The position numbers were made by a program, and so were the translations under genes. Source: an uncultured Saccharospirillaceae bacterium (GTDB taxonomy: Bacteria; Pseudomonadota; Gammaproteobacteria; Pseudomonadales; Oceanobacteraceae). From it: a stretch of 64,000 nucleotides of DNA. Shown in pieces: positions 1 to 7,858 of the stretch. The stretch spans positions 1 through 64,000 of the forward strand of contig CANMOZ010000012.1 in the NCBI GenBank assembly GCA_947499545.1. Reading direction: 5' to 3'. Positions within the stretch are counted from its first letter, which is position 1. Each line of letters opens with the position of its first letter. The notes below the pieces were generated by a model. That model ran no database searches. It was given only the letters and a program-made list of their open reading frames with translations, and had not been told where the DNA came from.

Positions 1-228
1 ACCATCGAAGTACCTGAGCAAATCACCTTGGGCATAGCGCCTTTCAAACATTCCGATGTGTACGAAGTGAAAGCCGCACTTTCTTACACCTTACGCGAGG
101 GCACTTTGCGGTTGCGCTATAGGCTGATCAATCCTGAACGGGTGATTGACGATGCCTTTGACGGTATCTGCAAAAAAGTTGCGGAAGGAGTGGGCAAAGA
201 CGTCGATGTTTTCTACGGGACTTTATAA
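1..228 (+). CDS. C-terminal part of a DUF2303 (YfdQ-like) prophage protein, cut by the window edge
   Basis: The reading frame is open from base 1 and stops at a TAA at 226-228, so only the last 75 codons are present. The tail has a basic, Arg/Tyr-rich beta-type stretch (LRLRYRLINPERV) followed by an acidic helix, which resembles the C-terminus of DUF2303 proteins found in temperate phages. The function of that family is not established. It lies upstream of, and in the same direction as, the antirepressor and replication genes, which supports a prophage early-region assignment. The family call is tentative; that it is a real, truncated coding region is fairly sure. Confidence 0.55.
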   Translation, partial: TIEVPEQITLGIAPFKHSDVYEVKAALSYTLREGTLRLRYRLINPERVIDDAFDGICKKVAEGVGKDVDVFYGTL

Positions 229-284
229 GGGGTAACACATAGGGGCGGTGTTTTACCGCTCCAATTTAAACAAGGATAAAAATC

Positions 285-464
285 ATGGTTAGTCACGCTC
301 GTACAATCAGAGATTTACAAGTTAGGTGTCAGAAGCTTGCATATCAATGCGCCAAGCTTCAAAGACAATTGGATGAAAATAAATTCAATGCTCCATTGTT
401 TTTTGCTATCGGCGCCATATTCGCCTGTTTCACTTTAGGCTGCATTATCACTTTCAATAATTAG
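285..464 (+). CDS. 59-residue phage membrane microprotein
   Basis: An ATG at 285 preceded by AAGGATAAAAATC opens a 59-codon frame ending in TAG at 462-464, nine bases before the antirepressor start. The first 35 residues are polar and predicted helical, with many Arg, Lys and Gln (RDLQVRCQKLAYQ). The last 20 form one hydrophobic segment with two Cys (FFAIGAIFACFTLGCIITF). It looks like a C-tail-anchored inner-membrane peptide. I do not recognise a family. Tight packing between two prophage genes in the same direction supports it being real. Confidence 0.55.
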   Translation: MVSHARTIRDLQVRCQKLAYQCAKLQRQLDENKFNAPLFFAIGAIFACFTLGCIITFNN

Positions 465-473
465 AGGTATAAA

Positions 474-1211
474 ATGAATATTATTCCATTTCAGTTTGAA
501 TCCAATAATGTCCGCGTCATCAAGCAAGACGGCGAGCCCTGGTTTGTAGCTAAGGATGTTGCAACACTGCTTGGTTACTCAAATCCTAGAAAAGCGATCC
601 GAGATCATTGTATTTACTCAAAATCTATAGGGGGGAACGAATCGTTCCTCCCCCTAGATGCTCAGATTCGGTTAATTCCTGAACAAGATGTTTACCGTCT
701 AATCATGAAATCAAAGCTTCCAGCCGCTCAAAAGTTTGAACGCTGGGTTATGGATGAAGTACTGCCAAGCATCCGCAAAAAGGGTAGTTACTCAGTGGAT
801 GATCAAGGCGTCAAAGCACCAACCACATTAAAAGAAGCCTTAGAGGTTGCCCTAAAACTCGAAGAGCATCGCGAAGCCCTAGAACAAAAAGTCGCTGTAG
901 ATGCACCCAAGGTTGAATTCCATGATCGTGTGGCGGTTCCTTTTAACAGCATGACCGTTGGCGAAGCTGCCAAGGTGTTGGGGACTGGCCGCAATACCTT
1001 ATTTGAGTTCCTGCGTTTTCAAGGTTGGGTACAACGCAACAATGAACCTTATCAAGCCAAAATCAACCAGGGCTTTTTGAACGTCAAACTGTCTACCTAT
1101 CAGCACCCAAGCGATGGCGAGAAAACAGCGATCACCACCTTGGTAACCGGTAAGGGGTTGGAACGACTCCAAAAGCTCTGGGATGAGCAACATCTTAATA
1201 AAGCAGCTTAA
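474..1211 (+). CDS. Phage antirepressor with BRO-N and KilAC domains
   Basis: The 245-residue protein has an N-terminal BRO-N domain (about residues 1-105: MNIIPFQFESNNVRV, then PWFVAKDVATLLGYSNPRKAI and FERWVMDEVLPSIRKKGSY). After a Glu/Lys-rich linker comes a C-terminal KilAC domain (about 150-243, MTVGEAAKVLGTGRNTLFEFLR). This architecture is that of temperate-phage antirepressors, which block the lysogeny repressor and trigger the lytic programme, usually after SOS induction. It heads the early/replication run of this prophage. The repressor it would target is not in the window. A DNA-binding regulatory role other than antirepression is possible. Confidence 0.88.
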   Translation: MNIIPFQFESNNVRVIKQDGEPWFVAKDVATLLGYSNPRKAIRDHCIYSKSIGGNESFLPLDAQIRLIPEQDVYRLIMKSKLPAAQKFERWVMDEVLPSIRKKGSYSVDDQGVKAPTTLKEALEVALKLEEHREALEQKVAVDAPKVEFHDRVAVPFNSMTVGEAAKVLGTGRNTLFEFLRFQGWVQRNNEPYQAKINQGFLNVKLSTYQHPSDGEKTAITTLVTGKGLERLQKLWDEQHLNKAA

Positions 1212-1275
1212 CCATCAATCGGCGTCTTAGAGGCGCCAAATCATCCTACTAAGAATAATATTGAGGATAATCGTT

Positions 1276-1833
1276 ATGGAACACTTAATGGTTGATTTAG
1301 AAACCCTTTCCACCTCATCCAATGCGGCGATTGTTTCCATCGGTGCTGTATGGTTCGACCCTGATCAAGGGTTGGGGGATAGTTATTATCAGATATATGA
1401 ACCCGTCAATATTAAGAGTTGTATTGATGCCGGCTTTAATGTTTGCGGGAATACCATTCGATGGTGGATGGCACAGTCTAAAGAAGCCCAAGCGGTTTTT
1501 AATGATCCCAGTCAAATACCTATTAAAGAAGCCCTAACGTGCTTATCCGATTACATTCATGATGTAAATCCGAATGTGAAGGTTTGGGGTAATGGTCCAG
1601 CCTTTGACAATGCCATTCTTGCCGATGCCTATCGTCGATTAAACATGGATCAACCTTGGCAATTCTACAACGATCGTTGCTATAGAACTTTGATCGCTAT
1701 GGCATCTGAGTTCGGTTTTGAACCTAAAGCCATGCAACAAGGTATTCCCCATAACGCGTTAGACGATGCTATTCATCAAGCCAAGAACGCAATGGCTGCC
1801 ATGAACCATATCAAGTGCAAGGTGGCAGCATGA
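1276..1833 (+). CDS. Phage DEDDh-type 3'-5' exonuclease (RNase H fold)
   Basis: The start is taken at the ATG at 1276 because GAGGA lies eight bases upstream; the frame also has a TTG at 1261, but the ATG fits the ribosome-binding site. The 185-residue protein begins EHLMVDLETLST, giving the DxE of exo motif I. It has GNGPAFDNAILADAYRR as motif II, and HNALDDAIHQAKNA with the His and Asp of a DEDDh motif III. This matches phage-encoded exonucleases of the Rv2179c/DUF5051-like group. It probably trims or processes nucleic acid during phage replication. The stop overlaps the polymerase start as ATGA, so the two genes are translationally coupled. Confidence 0.85.
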   Translation: MEHLMVDLETLSTSSNAAIVSIGAVWFDPDQGLGDSYYQIYEPVNIKSCIDAGFNVCGNTIRWWMAQSKEAQAVFNDPSQIPIKEALTCLSDYIHDVNPNVKVWGNGPAFDNAILADAYRRLNMDQPWQFYNDRCYRTLIAMASEFGFEPKAMQQGIPHNALDDAIHQAKNAMAAMNHIKCKVAA

Positions 1834-3731
1834 ACGACTTTATTTACGATTTAGAAATCTACCCAAACGTATTTACCTGTTGCATCAAGAACACTGAAAC
1901 GCAAAAAGATACCTACTTGGAAGTCAGCGAAGAGCGTAACGACTTTGCGAATTTGCACAAGGGCATGCATTTACTGGCTAAGAAGCGTGAAAAGGTGCGC
2001 AAGTTTGGCTTTAACAACCTTTGGTTTGATTATCCCATCTTGCATGAGTTGTTGCTGCGTTTAAATCCTAATGCCCCAGCCAGTACCGTTATCCAAATGG
2101 CTTTCGACAAAGCGCAACGGTTAATCGAGGCCGATAACGATGATTCCTTCAAGCAGGTCATCTGGCACCACAAGCAGTTAATCGTTCAAGGGGATTTGTT
2201 TTTAATTCACGGTAAAGCTGCCTCTCTAAAAGTCATTGAATTCAACATGCGCTCCAAGAACATTCAAGACTTGCCATTTGAGCCGGGTACCTATTTGAGT
2301 GCAGCCGATTTAAACGTACTGCGGGAATACAACCACCACGATGTGAATGAGACCTTTAAAATTTACCAAAAGAGCATCGAGAAGATTCGCATGCGTGATC
2401 GCTTGGGGGAAAAGTTAGATCGCAACTTCTTATGCTCCAGTGATAAGTCCATTGGCACCCAGTACTTAACCATGGCACTCGAAAAGAGTCTCGGGAAGTC
2501 AGCCCTCTACTCTTATCAAAACGATCAACGACAACCCAAACAGACCCATCGCGATTCGATCAACATAGCCTCCTTACTCCTAGATTCCATTCAGTTCAAA
2601 CGAGTGGAGTTCCAACGCGTGCTCGATTTCTTGAAGATTCAAACGGTGACCGAAACCAGTGGCATTTTAAGAGGTTTATTTACCGACGTTGAGGGGGTGC
2701 GCTTTGAATTCGGTCAAGGGGGTTTGCATGCTTCGATTGAATCCGAAGCCATTTATGCCGATGAGGATTACACCATCGTCGACCTGGATGTCACAAGCTA
2801 TTACCCCTCGCTCGCGATTGAGAATGGTTTTTATCCCAAACACTTAGGGCCTGCTTTTTGTCAGGTGTATGCAAACTTAAAAGAGGAACGTTTAACCTAT
2901 CCTAAAGGGTCCGATGAATCCGGCATGCTGAAGTTGTCATTGAACGGTGTCTTTGGTGACAGTAACTACCATCGAAGCTGTTTCTATGATCCTGCTTATC
3001 TTTTACAAACCACCATCAACGGCCAGTTATTACTGTGCATGCTGTCCGAACAGCTCTTAAGCATTCCAAAGTTGCGAGTGTTACAAGCCAATACGGATGG
3101 GGTAACGGTGCGCTTTCCTAAACGCTATATGCACCGATTACAGGAAGTCAAAGGGGAATGGGAAAACCTGACTGGACTGACGCTCGAACAGGTTCAGTAT
3201 AAGAGCATGTACATTCGAGACGTGAACAACTACCTCGCCCAGTATCTTGATGGAAGCATCAAAGCCAAAGGTGCTTACGCTTATCAACGCACTTGGGATA
3301 AAGACCATTCAGCTTTAATTGTGCCCAAAGCCGTTCAAGCCTATTTGCTGGAGGGTCACCCCGTTCAAGACTTCATCGAACACCATGAGGACATTTTTGA
3401 CTTTTTAAAGATTTGCAAAGTCCAACGAGACCACCGTTTAGAGCTTCGTAAAACCCGAGGCCCCTTAAAGCGTGAACACAGCACCCAATTGCAAAACGTT
3501 ACCCGGTATTGTGTGACCCGAAACGGGGGGCGATTGGTTAAGATCATGCCCCCGCTGGTAGGCAAAACGAATGAACGTGAAAGCGCGATTGAAAAAGGCT
3601 TTTATGTCACGCCGTGCAATATCGTTCATGAAGACACCCATTTCAACATTAACTTCGATTACTACATCCAAGAAGCGCAAAAGCTGATTACGCCTTTTGA
3701 AAACTCTTTGCCGTTTAAAGAGGTGGCCTAA
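1830..3731 (+). CDS. Phage family-B-type DNA polymerase with proofreading exonuclease
   Basis: The start is the ATG at 1830, which overlaps the previous stop (ATGA). The 633-residue protein carries all three proofreading motifs: D7-L-E9 (Exo I), N62-N63-x3-D67 (Exo II) and the Y-x3-D ending at D171 (Exo III). The polymerase motifs are A (D320-VTSYYPSL), B (K368-LSLN-GVFG376) and C (N421-T-D423-G). Motif C reads NTDG rather than the usual DTDS, but the catalytic second Asp is kept. Motifs A and B are only about 50 residues apart, a compact palm. It should replicate the phage genome together with the nuclease and helicase that follow. No terminal-protein gene was seen. Confidence 0.88.
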   Translation: MNDFIYDLEIYPNVFTCCIKNTETQKDTYLEVSEERNDFANLHKGMHLLAKKREKVRKFGFNNLWFDYPILHELLLRLNPNAPASTVIQMAFDKAQRLIEADNDDSFKQVIWHHKQLIVQGDLFLIHGKAASLKVIEFNMRSKNIQDLPFEPGTYLSAADLNVLREYNHHDVNETFKIYQKSIEKIRMRDRLGEKLDRNFLCSSDKSIGTQYLTMALEKSLGKSALYSYQNDQRQPKQTHRDSINIASLLLDSIQFKRVEFQRVLDFLKIQTVTETSGILRGLFTDVEGVRFEFGQGGLHASIESEAIYADEDYTIVDLDVTSYYPSLAIENGFYPKHLGPAFCQVYANLKEERLTYPKGSDESGMLKLSLNGVFGDSNYHRSCFYDPAYLLQTTINGQLLLCMLSEQLLSIPKLRVLQANTDGVTVRFPKRYMHRLQEVKGEWENLTGLTLEQVQYKSMYIRDVNNYLAQYLDGSIKAKGAYAYQRTWDKDHSALIVPKAVQAYLLEGHPVQDFIEHHEDIFDFLKICKVQRDHRLELRKTRGPLKREHSTQLQNVTRYCVTRNGGRLVKIMPPLVGKTNERESAIEKGFYVTPCNIVHEDTHFNINFDYYIQEAQKLITPFENSLPFKEVA

Positions 3732-4045
3732 TGGGTATGTATTACCACAACTTCAGCGAATCTCAGATCGAGAAAAAGTTTCACCGGTTAGTCGTCGATA
3801 ACGGCGGCACCACCCGCAAATTTGTATCCCCGAATCAACGCGGTGTGCCCGATCGTATTGTGTTCTGGCCCAAAGGCGTTGTGCACTTTGTCGAGTTGAA
3901 GACCGACAAGGGGAAGCTCACACCCATGCAGGTGTATGAACACAAGGTGCTGCAACGCTTTGGGGCCCGGGTGTTTACCTTGTACGGATTGGCAGAGGTC
4001 GAAGCTTATGTAAATGATTATGGGTGGTCCCATGGACAGAAGTGA
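3731..4045 (+). CDS. VRR-NUC domain nuclease
   Basis: This 104-residue protein is a stand-alone VRR-NUC domain of the PD-(D/E)xK superfamily. An N-terminal Glu (E14) is followed by RGVPDRIVF with D41, then FVELKT with E55 and K57, the expected active-site set. The family acts on branched or flapped DNA. In phages it commonly sits between a DNA polymerase and an SNF2 helicase, as here. Its ATG shares one base with the polymerase stop (TAATG), and its own 3' end overlaps the helicase start, so the three genes form a coupled replication module. Confidence 0.9.
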   Translation: MGMYYHNFSESQIEKKFHRLVVDNGGTTRKFVSPNQRGVPDRIVFWPKGVVHFVELKTDKGKLTPMQVYEHKVLQRFGARVFTLYGLAEVEAYVNDYGWSHGQK

Positions 4046-5402
4046 TCTACATCCTTATCAGCACAAAGCCATTCGCCACATCATGAGCGCCCCCAAGATC
4101 GCCCTATGGATGGAGATGGGGCTTGGCAAAACAGCCAGCACAGCAACGGCAATAGCGGACTTGATGGACAGCTTCGAGGTGTTGCAAACCCTGGTCATTG
4201 CACCCAAGAAGGTTGCCCGAGATACCTGGCCCGAGGAACTCCAGCTTTGGCAGCAAAGCCGGCATTTAGAGTTCCAACTTATCATGGGCACCCCCAAGCA
4301 GCGGCTGAAACAAATCCAACGCTTCTGCGATTTGCACATCATTGGTCGTGATCTGGTGAAGTGGTTAGTCGATGCCTGGGGGAATAAGTGGCCTTACGAC
4401 ATGGTGGTGTTGGATGAAGCCAGCAGTTTTAAGAGTGTTAAAACCCAGCGCTTTAAGTGGTTTAAAAAAGCCCTGCCTTATATGGAACGCATTGTTGAGC
4501 TAACGGGCACACCAACCAGTAAAGGGCTCTTAGATATTTGGTCGCAGATTTATCTCCTGGATCAAGGGAAGCGTCTGGGCCGCACGGAGTATATTTTTAA
4601 GCGTCGTTACTTCGACTCGGATTACAAGGAGTACAACTGGTGGCCTCGAAAGGATACCAAGCAGCAAATTTATAAAGCCTTAGAAGGTCTTTGTTTAACG
4701 CTGTCGGTGGAAGATTATTTAAAGATGCCTAGGCGCATTGAAAACCGGGTCTCCATCGAATTAACCTCTCGCCTTCGTAAACAATACGACCAGTTAGAAG
4801 CGGATTTTTTGCTTGAGTTAGAAGAGTCTGGGGATACGGTCAAGGCGCCCAATAGTGCAGTGCTTACCAATAAGCTTTTGCAGTTTTGCAACGGTGCTCT
4901 GTACGTTCAAGATGAATTTGAAAAGGTTAAAGGGTTCCAAGAGATTCATAGTTTAAAGCTCGACGCACTAGAGGACTTGATTGCAGAGGCTCAAGGTCAG
5001 TCGGTGCTGATAGCTTACAACTTTAAGAGTGATCTTAAACGCATCAAAGTCCGCTTTCCCGAGGCTGTCAGCATTGACGAAGGGGACGACGTGATCAAGC
5101 GTTGGAACGCCGGGAAGATTCCTATTTTATTAGCGCATCCTGCCAGCGCTGGCCATGGTCTTAATCTTCAACGGGGCGGCAATATCATTGTGTGGTTTGG
5201 GTTGACATGGAGCCTTGAGTTATACCAACAATTTAATGCCCGGCTTCACCGCCAAGGGCAAACCAAACCCGTTTTTATCCATCACCTCATTGTTCAAAAG
5301 TCTATTGAAGAGACCGTGATGGCATCACTCAAAAACAAATATAAAACCCAGTCCGAGCTGTTAAATGCTTTGAAGGAAGATGTTTTAAGGAGAGCACAAT
5401 GA
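4032..5402 (+). CDS. SNF2-family phage helicase/translocase
   Basis: The start is placed at the ATG at 4032, with GGTGG a few bases upstream; in-frame ATGs at 4014 and 4020 are possible. Motif I is MEMGLGKT (K33), motif II is VVLDEAS (D128-E129), and motif VI is QFNARLHRQGQ near residue 410. The N-terminal LHPYQHKAI is the Q-motif typical of phage SNF2 proteins. It is a superfamily-2 ATPase expected to move along or remodel double-stranded DNA during phage replication. It overlaps the VRR-NUC gene by 14 bases and the next gene by ATGA, which fits one operon. Confidence 0.9.
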   Translation: MDRSDLHPYQHKAIRHIMSAPKIALWMEMGLGKTASTATAIADLMDSFEVLQTLVIAPKKVARDTWPEELQLWQQSRHLEFQLIMGTPKQRLKQIQRFCDLHIIGRDLVKWLVDAWGNKWPYDMVVLDEASSFKSVKTQRFKWFKKALPYMERIVELTGTPTSKGLLDIWSQIYLLDQGKRLGRTEYIFKRRYFDSDYKEYNWWPRKDTKQQIYKALEGLCLTLSVEDYLKMPRRIENRVSIELTSRLRKQYDQLEADFLLELEESGDTVKAPNSAVLTNKLLQFCNGALYVQDEFEKVKGFQEIHSLKLDALEDLIAEAQGQSVLIAYNFKSDLKRIKVRFPEAVSIDEGDDVIKRWNAGKIPILLAHPASAGHGLNLQRGGNIIVWFGLTWSLELYQQFNARLHRQGQTKPVFIHHLIVQKSIEETVMASLKNKYKTQSELLNALKEDVLRRAQ

Positions 5403-5626
5403 GTAAAGGTTACTGGTCGACTAAAGACTTAAGCGAGCGCTATCGTCGTTCCTCTAGGACTATTTTTCGTTGGATGAAGCTGGAAGACAAGCCTTTCCCA
5501 CCCCCAAGGTTAAAGTTTGGCAGTGGTCCCAACTTGTGGTTGATTGAAGACGTTGAAAACTGGGAAGCCGTATGCACTCACCGTGAAGGGGTTCCAAAGA
5601 GTCCGCCGGTAATGTCTTGCAAATGA
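5399..5626 (+). CDS. Small helix-turn-helix protein, excisionase/AlpA-like
   Basis: The 75-residue protein has a winged-helix-like N-terminus (YWSTKDLSERYRRSSRTIFRWM) followed by a proline-rich wing (FPPPRLKF) and a C-terminal helix (LWLIEDVENWE). This is the layout of AlpA and MerR-type excisionases. Its start overlaps the helicase stop (ATGA), so it is the last gene of the phage early operon. Its final 49 bases lie over the 3' end of the convergent integrase gene. An excisionase beside the integrase is the simplest reading, though a phage transcription factor is possible. Confidence 0.7.
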   Translation: MSKGYWSTKDLSERYRRSSRTIFRWMKLEDKPFPPPRLKFGSGPNLWLIEDVENWEAVCTHREGVPKSPPVMSCK

Positions 5627-6816
5627 TCAAACCACTTTTGATAGGCTTCTCTTTGTTCTTCTAAATAATCGTACTGGTCATAAACTTGCCAAACACCTGG
5701 GAGTTTATGGCCTAGCATGATCTCAGCGACGTGCGGTTCGGTAAACTTAGAGAAGTTACTTCTGGCAGTACGACGTAGATCGTGCATAGTCCAGTCTTCC
5801 ATAACCTCGCCAGTGACACCTTCGGTTATTTCTTTGATTCTACCAGAGGCCCCCGACAACGCAGCGGTGCCGTATGGAACTGAATCATTTAATGCCTTTG
5901 TAAACATGTACTCACTTGCACCACTCATTTGAGATGCGAAATCTAGCAGCGGAATTACATTCTCAATTATTGGGCGCGCAATATCTTTTTGAGTTTTATG
6001 CCCAATTTTATGGTTTTCGGCTGGTACTATCCAAATGCCTTTTTGAAAGTTGAAGTGCTCTTTCTTGCTTAATCTAAGCTCGCCAAGCCTGCACCCATAC
6101 AATAGACATAATTTAAAAACGCATTCATGCTTATAAGGTTTACTCGACAAGGCCTTAACAATCTCATATATTTCGGCATCACTTAAAAATCGTTTTCTCG
6201 GAAGAGGTTTAATATTTAAATCTCGCAGTGTGATTCTTGCCAAGGGATTTTTTTCAACAATTTCAAACTTTATGGCCCACTCATATGCCCTCTTTATATT
6301 TGAGCAAAGCATCCCTGTCATAATCCCTTTCTTTCGTGCAAGAGGCACTAGAAAGTCTAACCATTCGTGAATACCAACTTCATCCATTTCCCTATCACCA
6401 AACCGAGAAAAAACATATTTATTCAGTGATTTATACTGGGCATTGTAAACAAGGTGAGTCACATCGCTTTCACGAGTCTTATACCACTGGTCAAATACAT
6501 GTTTTAGAGTCTTATCCTGCTCTATCTCCTCGGTTTTAGTACTATCTTGTCGAAGTAAAATTTTAGGATCAATATTTAATCGCTCATGCTCATTACGCAA
6601 TCTAAAGTGAATCTCACGGGCTTCTTTTAAGCTCATTGATGGGTAACTACCTAGATCAAGTCTCTTAGCTGCTTTGTGGTGATAATACCGCATTTGAAAA
6701 ACTATCTTGCCCTTTGGGGATACTCGAACTCCCAAGCCATCACGATCTTTTATGACTTCAGTTTTTAACCTCTCTTTATTGTGATTACTTTTAAGCCACG
6801 TATTTGTTAAAGCCAT
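5578..6816 (-). CDS. Prophage tyrosine-recombinase integrase (P4/DUF4102 type)
   Basis: The start is set at the ATG at 6816 because GTGGGG lies six bases upstream; longer frames begin at 6834 or 6843. The 412-residue protein has an N-terminal arm-binding DUF4102 region (about 1-85, GLGVRVSPKGKIVFQMRYY), a core-binding middle domain, and a catalytic domain. The catalytic residues visible are R243 (YGCRLGELRLS), H345 and R348 (HDLRRTA), H370 (LGHKLPG) and a Tyr near 379 (VYDQYDYLEE). It inserts and, with the excisionase, removes the prophage. It marks the right end of the element. Confidence 0.95.
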   Translation of the reverse strand: MALTNTWLKSNHNKERLKTEVIKDRDGLGVRVSPKGKIVFQMRYYHHKAAKRLDLGSYPSMSLKEAREIHFRLRNEHERLNIDPKILLRQDSTKTEEIEQDKTLKHVFDQWYKTRESDVTHLVYNAQYKSLNKYVFSRFGDREMDEVGIHEWLDFLVPLARKKGIMTGMLCSNIKRAYEWAIKFEIVEKNPLARITLRDLNIKPLPRKRFLSDAEIYEIVKALSSKPYKHECVFKLCLLYGCRLGELRLSKKEHFNFQKGIWIVPAENHKIGHKTQKDIARPIIENVIPLLDFASQMSGASEYMFTKALNDSVPYGTAALSGASGRIKEITEGVTGEVMEDWTMHDLRRTARSNFSKFTEPHVAEIMLGHKLPGVWQVYDQYDYLEEQREAYQKWFDHLQDITGGLFGTPSR

Positions 6817-6836
6817 ACAACACCCCACTATCATTA

Positions 6837-6871
6837 TGTACAAACCAAAAATCTGTACACAATTTTGTACA
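6837..6871. repeat. Three TGTACA palindromes upstream of the integrase
   Basis: TGTACA occurs at 6837-6842, 6854-6859 and 6866-6871. The second and third copies share a longer context (TGTACACAATT and TGTACACATTT). They lie between the integrase start and the putative chromosome junction. This is where arm-type integrase or excisionase sites, or an autoregulatory operator, would be expected. The role is inferred from position only. Confidence 0.45.
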
Positions 6872-7000
6872 CATTTAGCCTGACTTAAGGTGTATTAGTA
6901 TAACTCAACATGTCGCATAAGATTAGTGCAAATAGCTTATTTTAAAGGGTTTTTTCGATATTAATGAGCCTTAACGTCTCACCCTGTCACACCATAAAAA
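6872..7000. other. Probable prophage right junction (attR region)
   Basis: The integrase and its upstream repeats end at about 6871. At 6998 a reading frame begins that encodes only the C-terminal third of a periplasmic binding protein. The recombination site should lie in this interval. The matching left junction is outside the window, so the duplicated core sequence cannot be identified. No tRNA is visible here, so the target appears to be a protein gene. Confidence 0.45.
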
Positions 7001-7357
7001 GTCCGTGGTTATGACTACACGCCAAAAATCAGTGCCTTTAATCGATGGAAAATTTTGGAAGCTCAAAGCGAAGAGCATCTAGTAGCGCTACTGGAAGGTG
7101 GTAGAGTAGATGTCGCTATTTTGGACTATTTTTACGGCCCCATACTCGTAAAACAAAAAAATGCCGACATCCGCCCTCTTGAACCTCCTATGGACTCAAC
7201 CCCTCTGTATCTCGACTTCAATCAGAATTTCGAGGCACTTGCTTCCAAAGTAGATCAAACACTTCAAGAATTGATGATCGAGGGTTTTCTTGACGATGTG
7301 TACACTCGCCACCTGGGCGAAACCTATAGCACCATTCAACAAAAATCGAACCTATGA
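6998..7357 (+). pseudogene. C-terminal fragment of a periplasmic solute-binding protein (SBP_bac_3 family)
   Basis: The open frame runs from the stop codon at 6995-6997 to the TGA at 7355-7357. It reads YDYTPKISAFNRWKILEAQS, then LLEGGRVDVAILDYFYGP and, at the end, MIEGFLDDVYTRHLGE. These are the last part of lobe 2 and the closing helix of family-3 solute-binding proteins; the signal peptide and lobe 1 are absent. There is no good ribosome-binding site at the in-frame TTG at 7055. The break coincides with the prophage edge, so the gene was probably split by integration, with the missing half left of the prophage. An older deletion is an alternative. Confidence 0.65.
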
Positions 7358-7537
7358 ATCATACGAAGTATGCCCTTATTAAGATGTCATTCTTGATAAA
7401 TGCTTCCGCTGTGATGGCATTCAAATTCTCTAACTTTCAATACGAATCAGTACAGATTCTTGTGCGCTATTACCAACCTTCATCCTTCATAAACTTTATA
7501 GTGCAGCTCCTTTTACCAAACTAAAACTCATTACAGT

Positions 7538-7819
7538 ATGTCGATCATTACTCACCAACTGCTTAGAGGTTTAACCGCACTTTTGCTTAGCCTCGCTTCT
7601 ATGTCTTTTCTTAGCTGGCATCCAGCCACACAGTCCTTAGCTCTGGCCGTGCAAGGCTTTATTACTTTGGGAGTGGCTATCGCGATTGACCGTTTATTTT
7701 TCGGTTGGGGTTTGGGTGCTGATTGCCCCGAATGCGGAACCCGCTCTACTTCAAGTAATATAAAATCTTTTTCAGAATACGATTGTGAACTATCTGATTG
7801 CCCAACAAGAAAAACCTGA
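7538..7819 (+). CDS. Small membrane protein with a CPxCG cysteine motif, unknown
   Basis: The 93-residue frame starts at an ATG with no clear ribosome-binding site. It has two hydrophobic helices (about 9-27 and 35-55) followed by a polar tail with CPECG and two further Cys near the end (DCELSDC), which could bind zinc. I do not recognise the family. It follows the solute-binding fragment on the same strand after a 180-base gap that shows nothing else. Coding status is uncertain; the hydrophobic pattern and paired cysteines are the main support. Confidence 0.4.
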   Translation: MSIITHQLLRGLTALLLSLASMSFLSWHPATQSLALAVQGFITLGVAIAIDRLFFGWGLGADCPECGTRSTSSNIKSFSEYDCELSDCPTRKT

Positions 7820-7828
7820 GAATATAAA

Positions 7829-7858
7829 ACAAAAAAGCGCCTTAGGGGGAAGGCGCTT
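7829..7858 (-). terminator. Intrinsic terminator on the minus strand
   Basis: A perfect 9-bp stem (AAGCGCCTT, 7835-7843, with AAGGCGCTT, 7850-7858) encloses a 6-base loop. Read on the minus strand the stem is followed by six T. On the plus strand it is followed by A residues, so it would work for minus transcripts. No minus-strand gene is seen upstream of it, which makes its purpose unclear. Confidence 0.6.

Noticed and set aside
6872-7000. tRNA gene as prophage attachment target
   Set aside because: No cloverleaf or tRNA 3' end could be found near the integrase.
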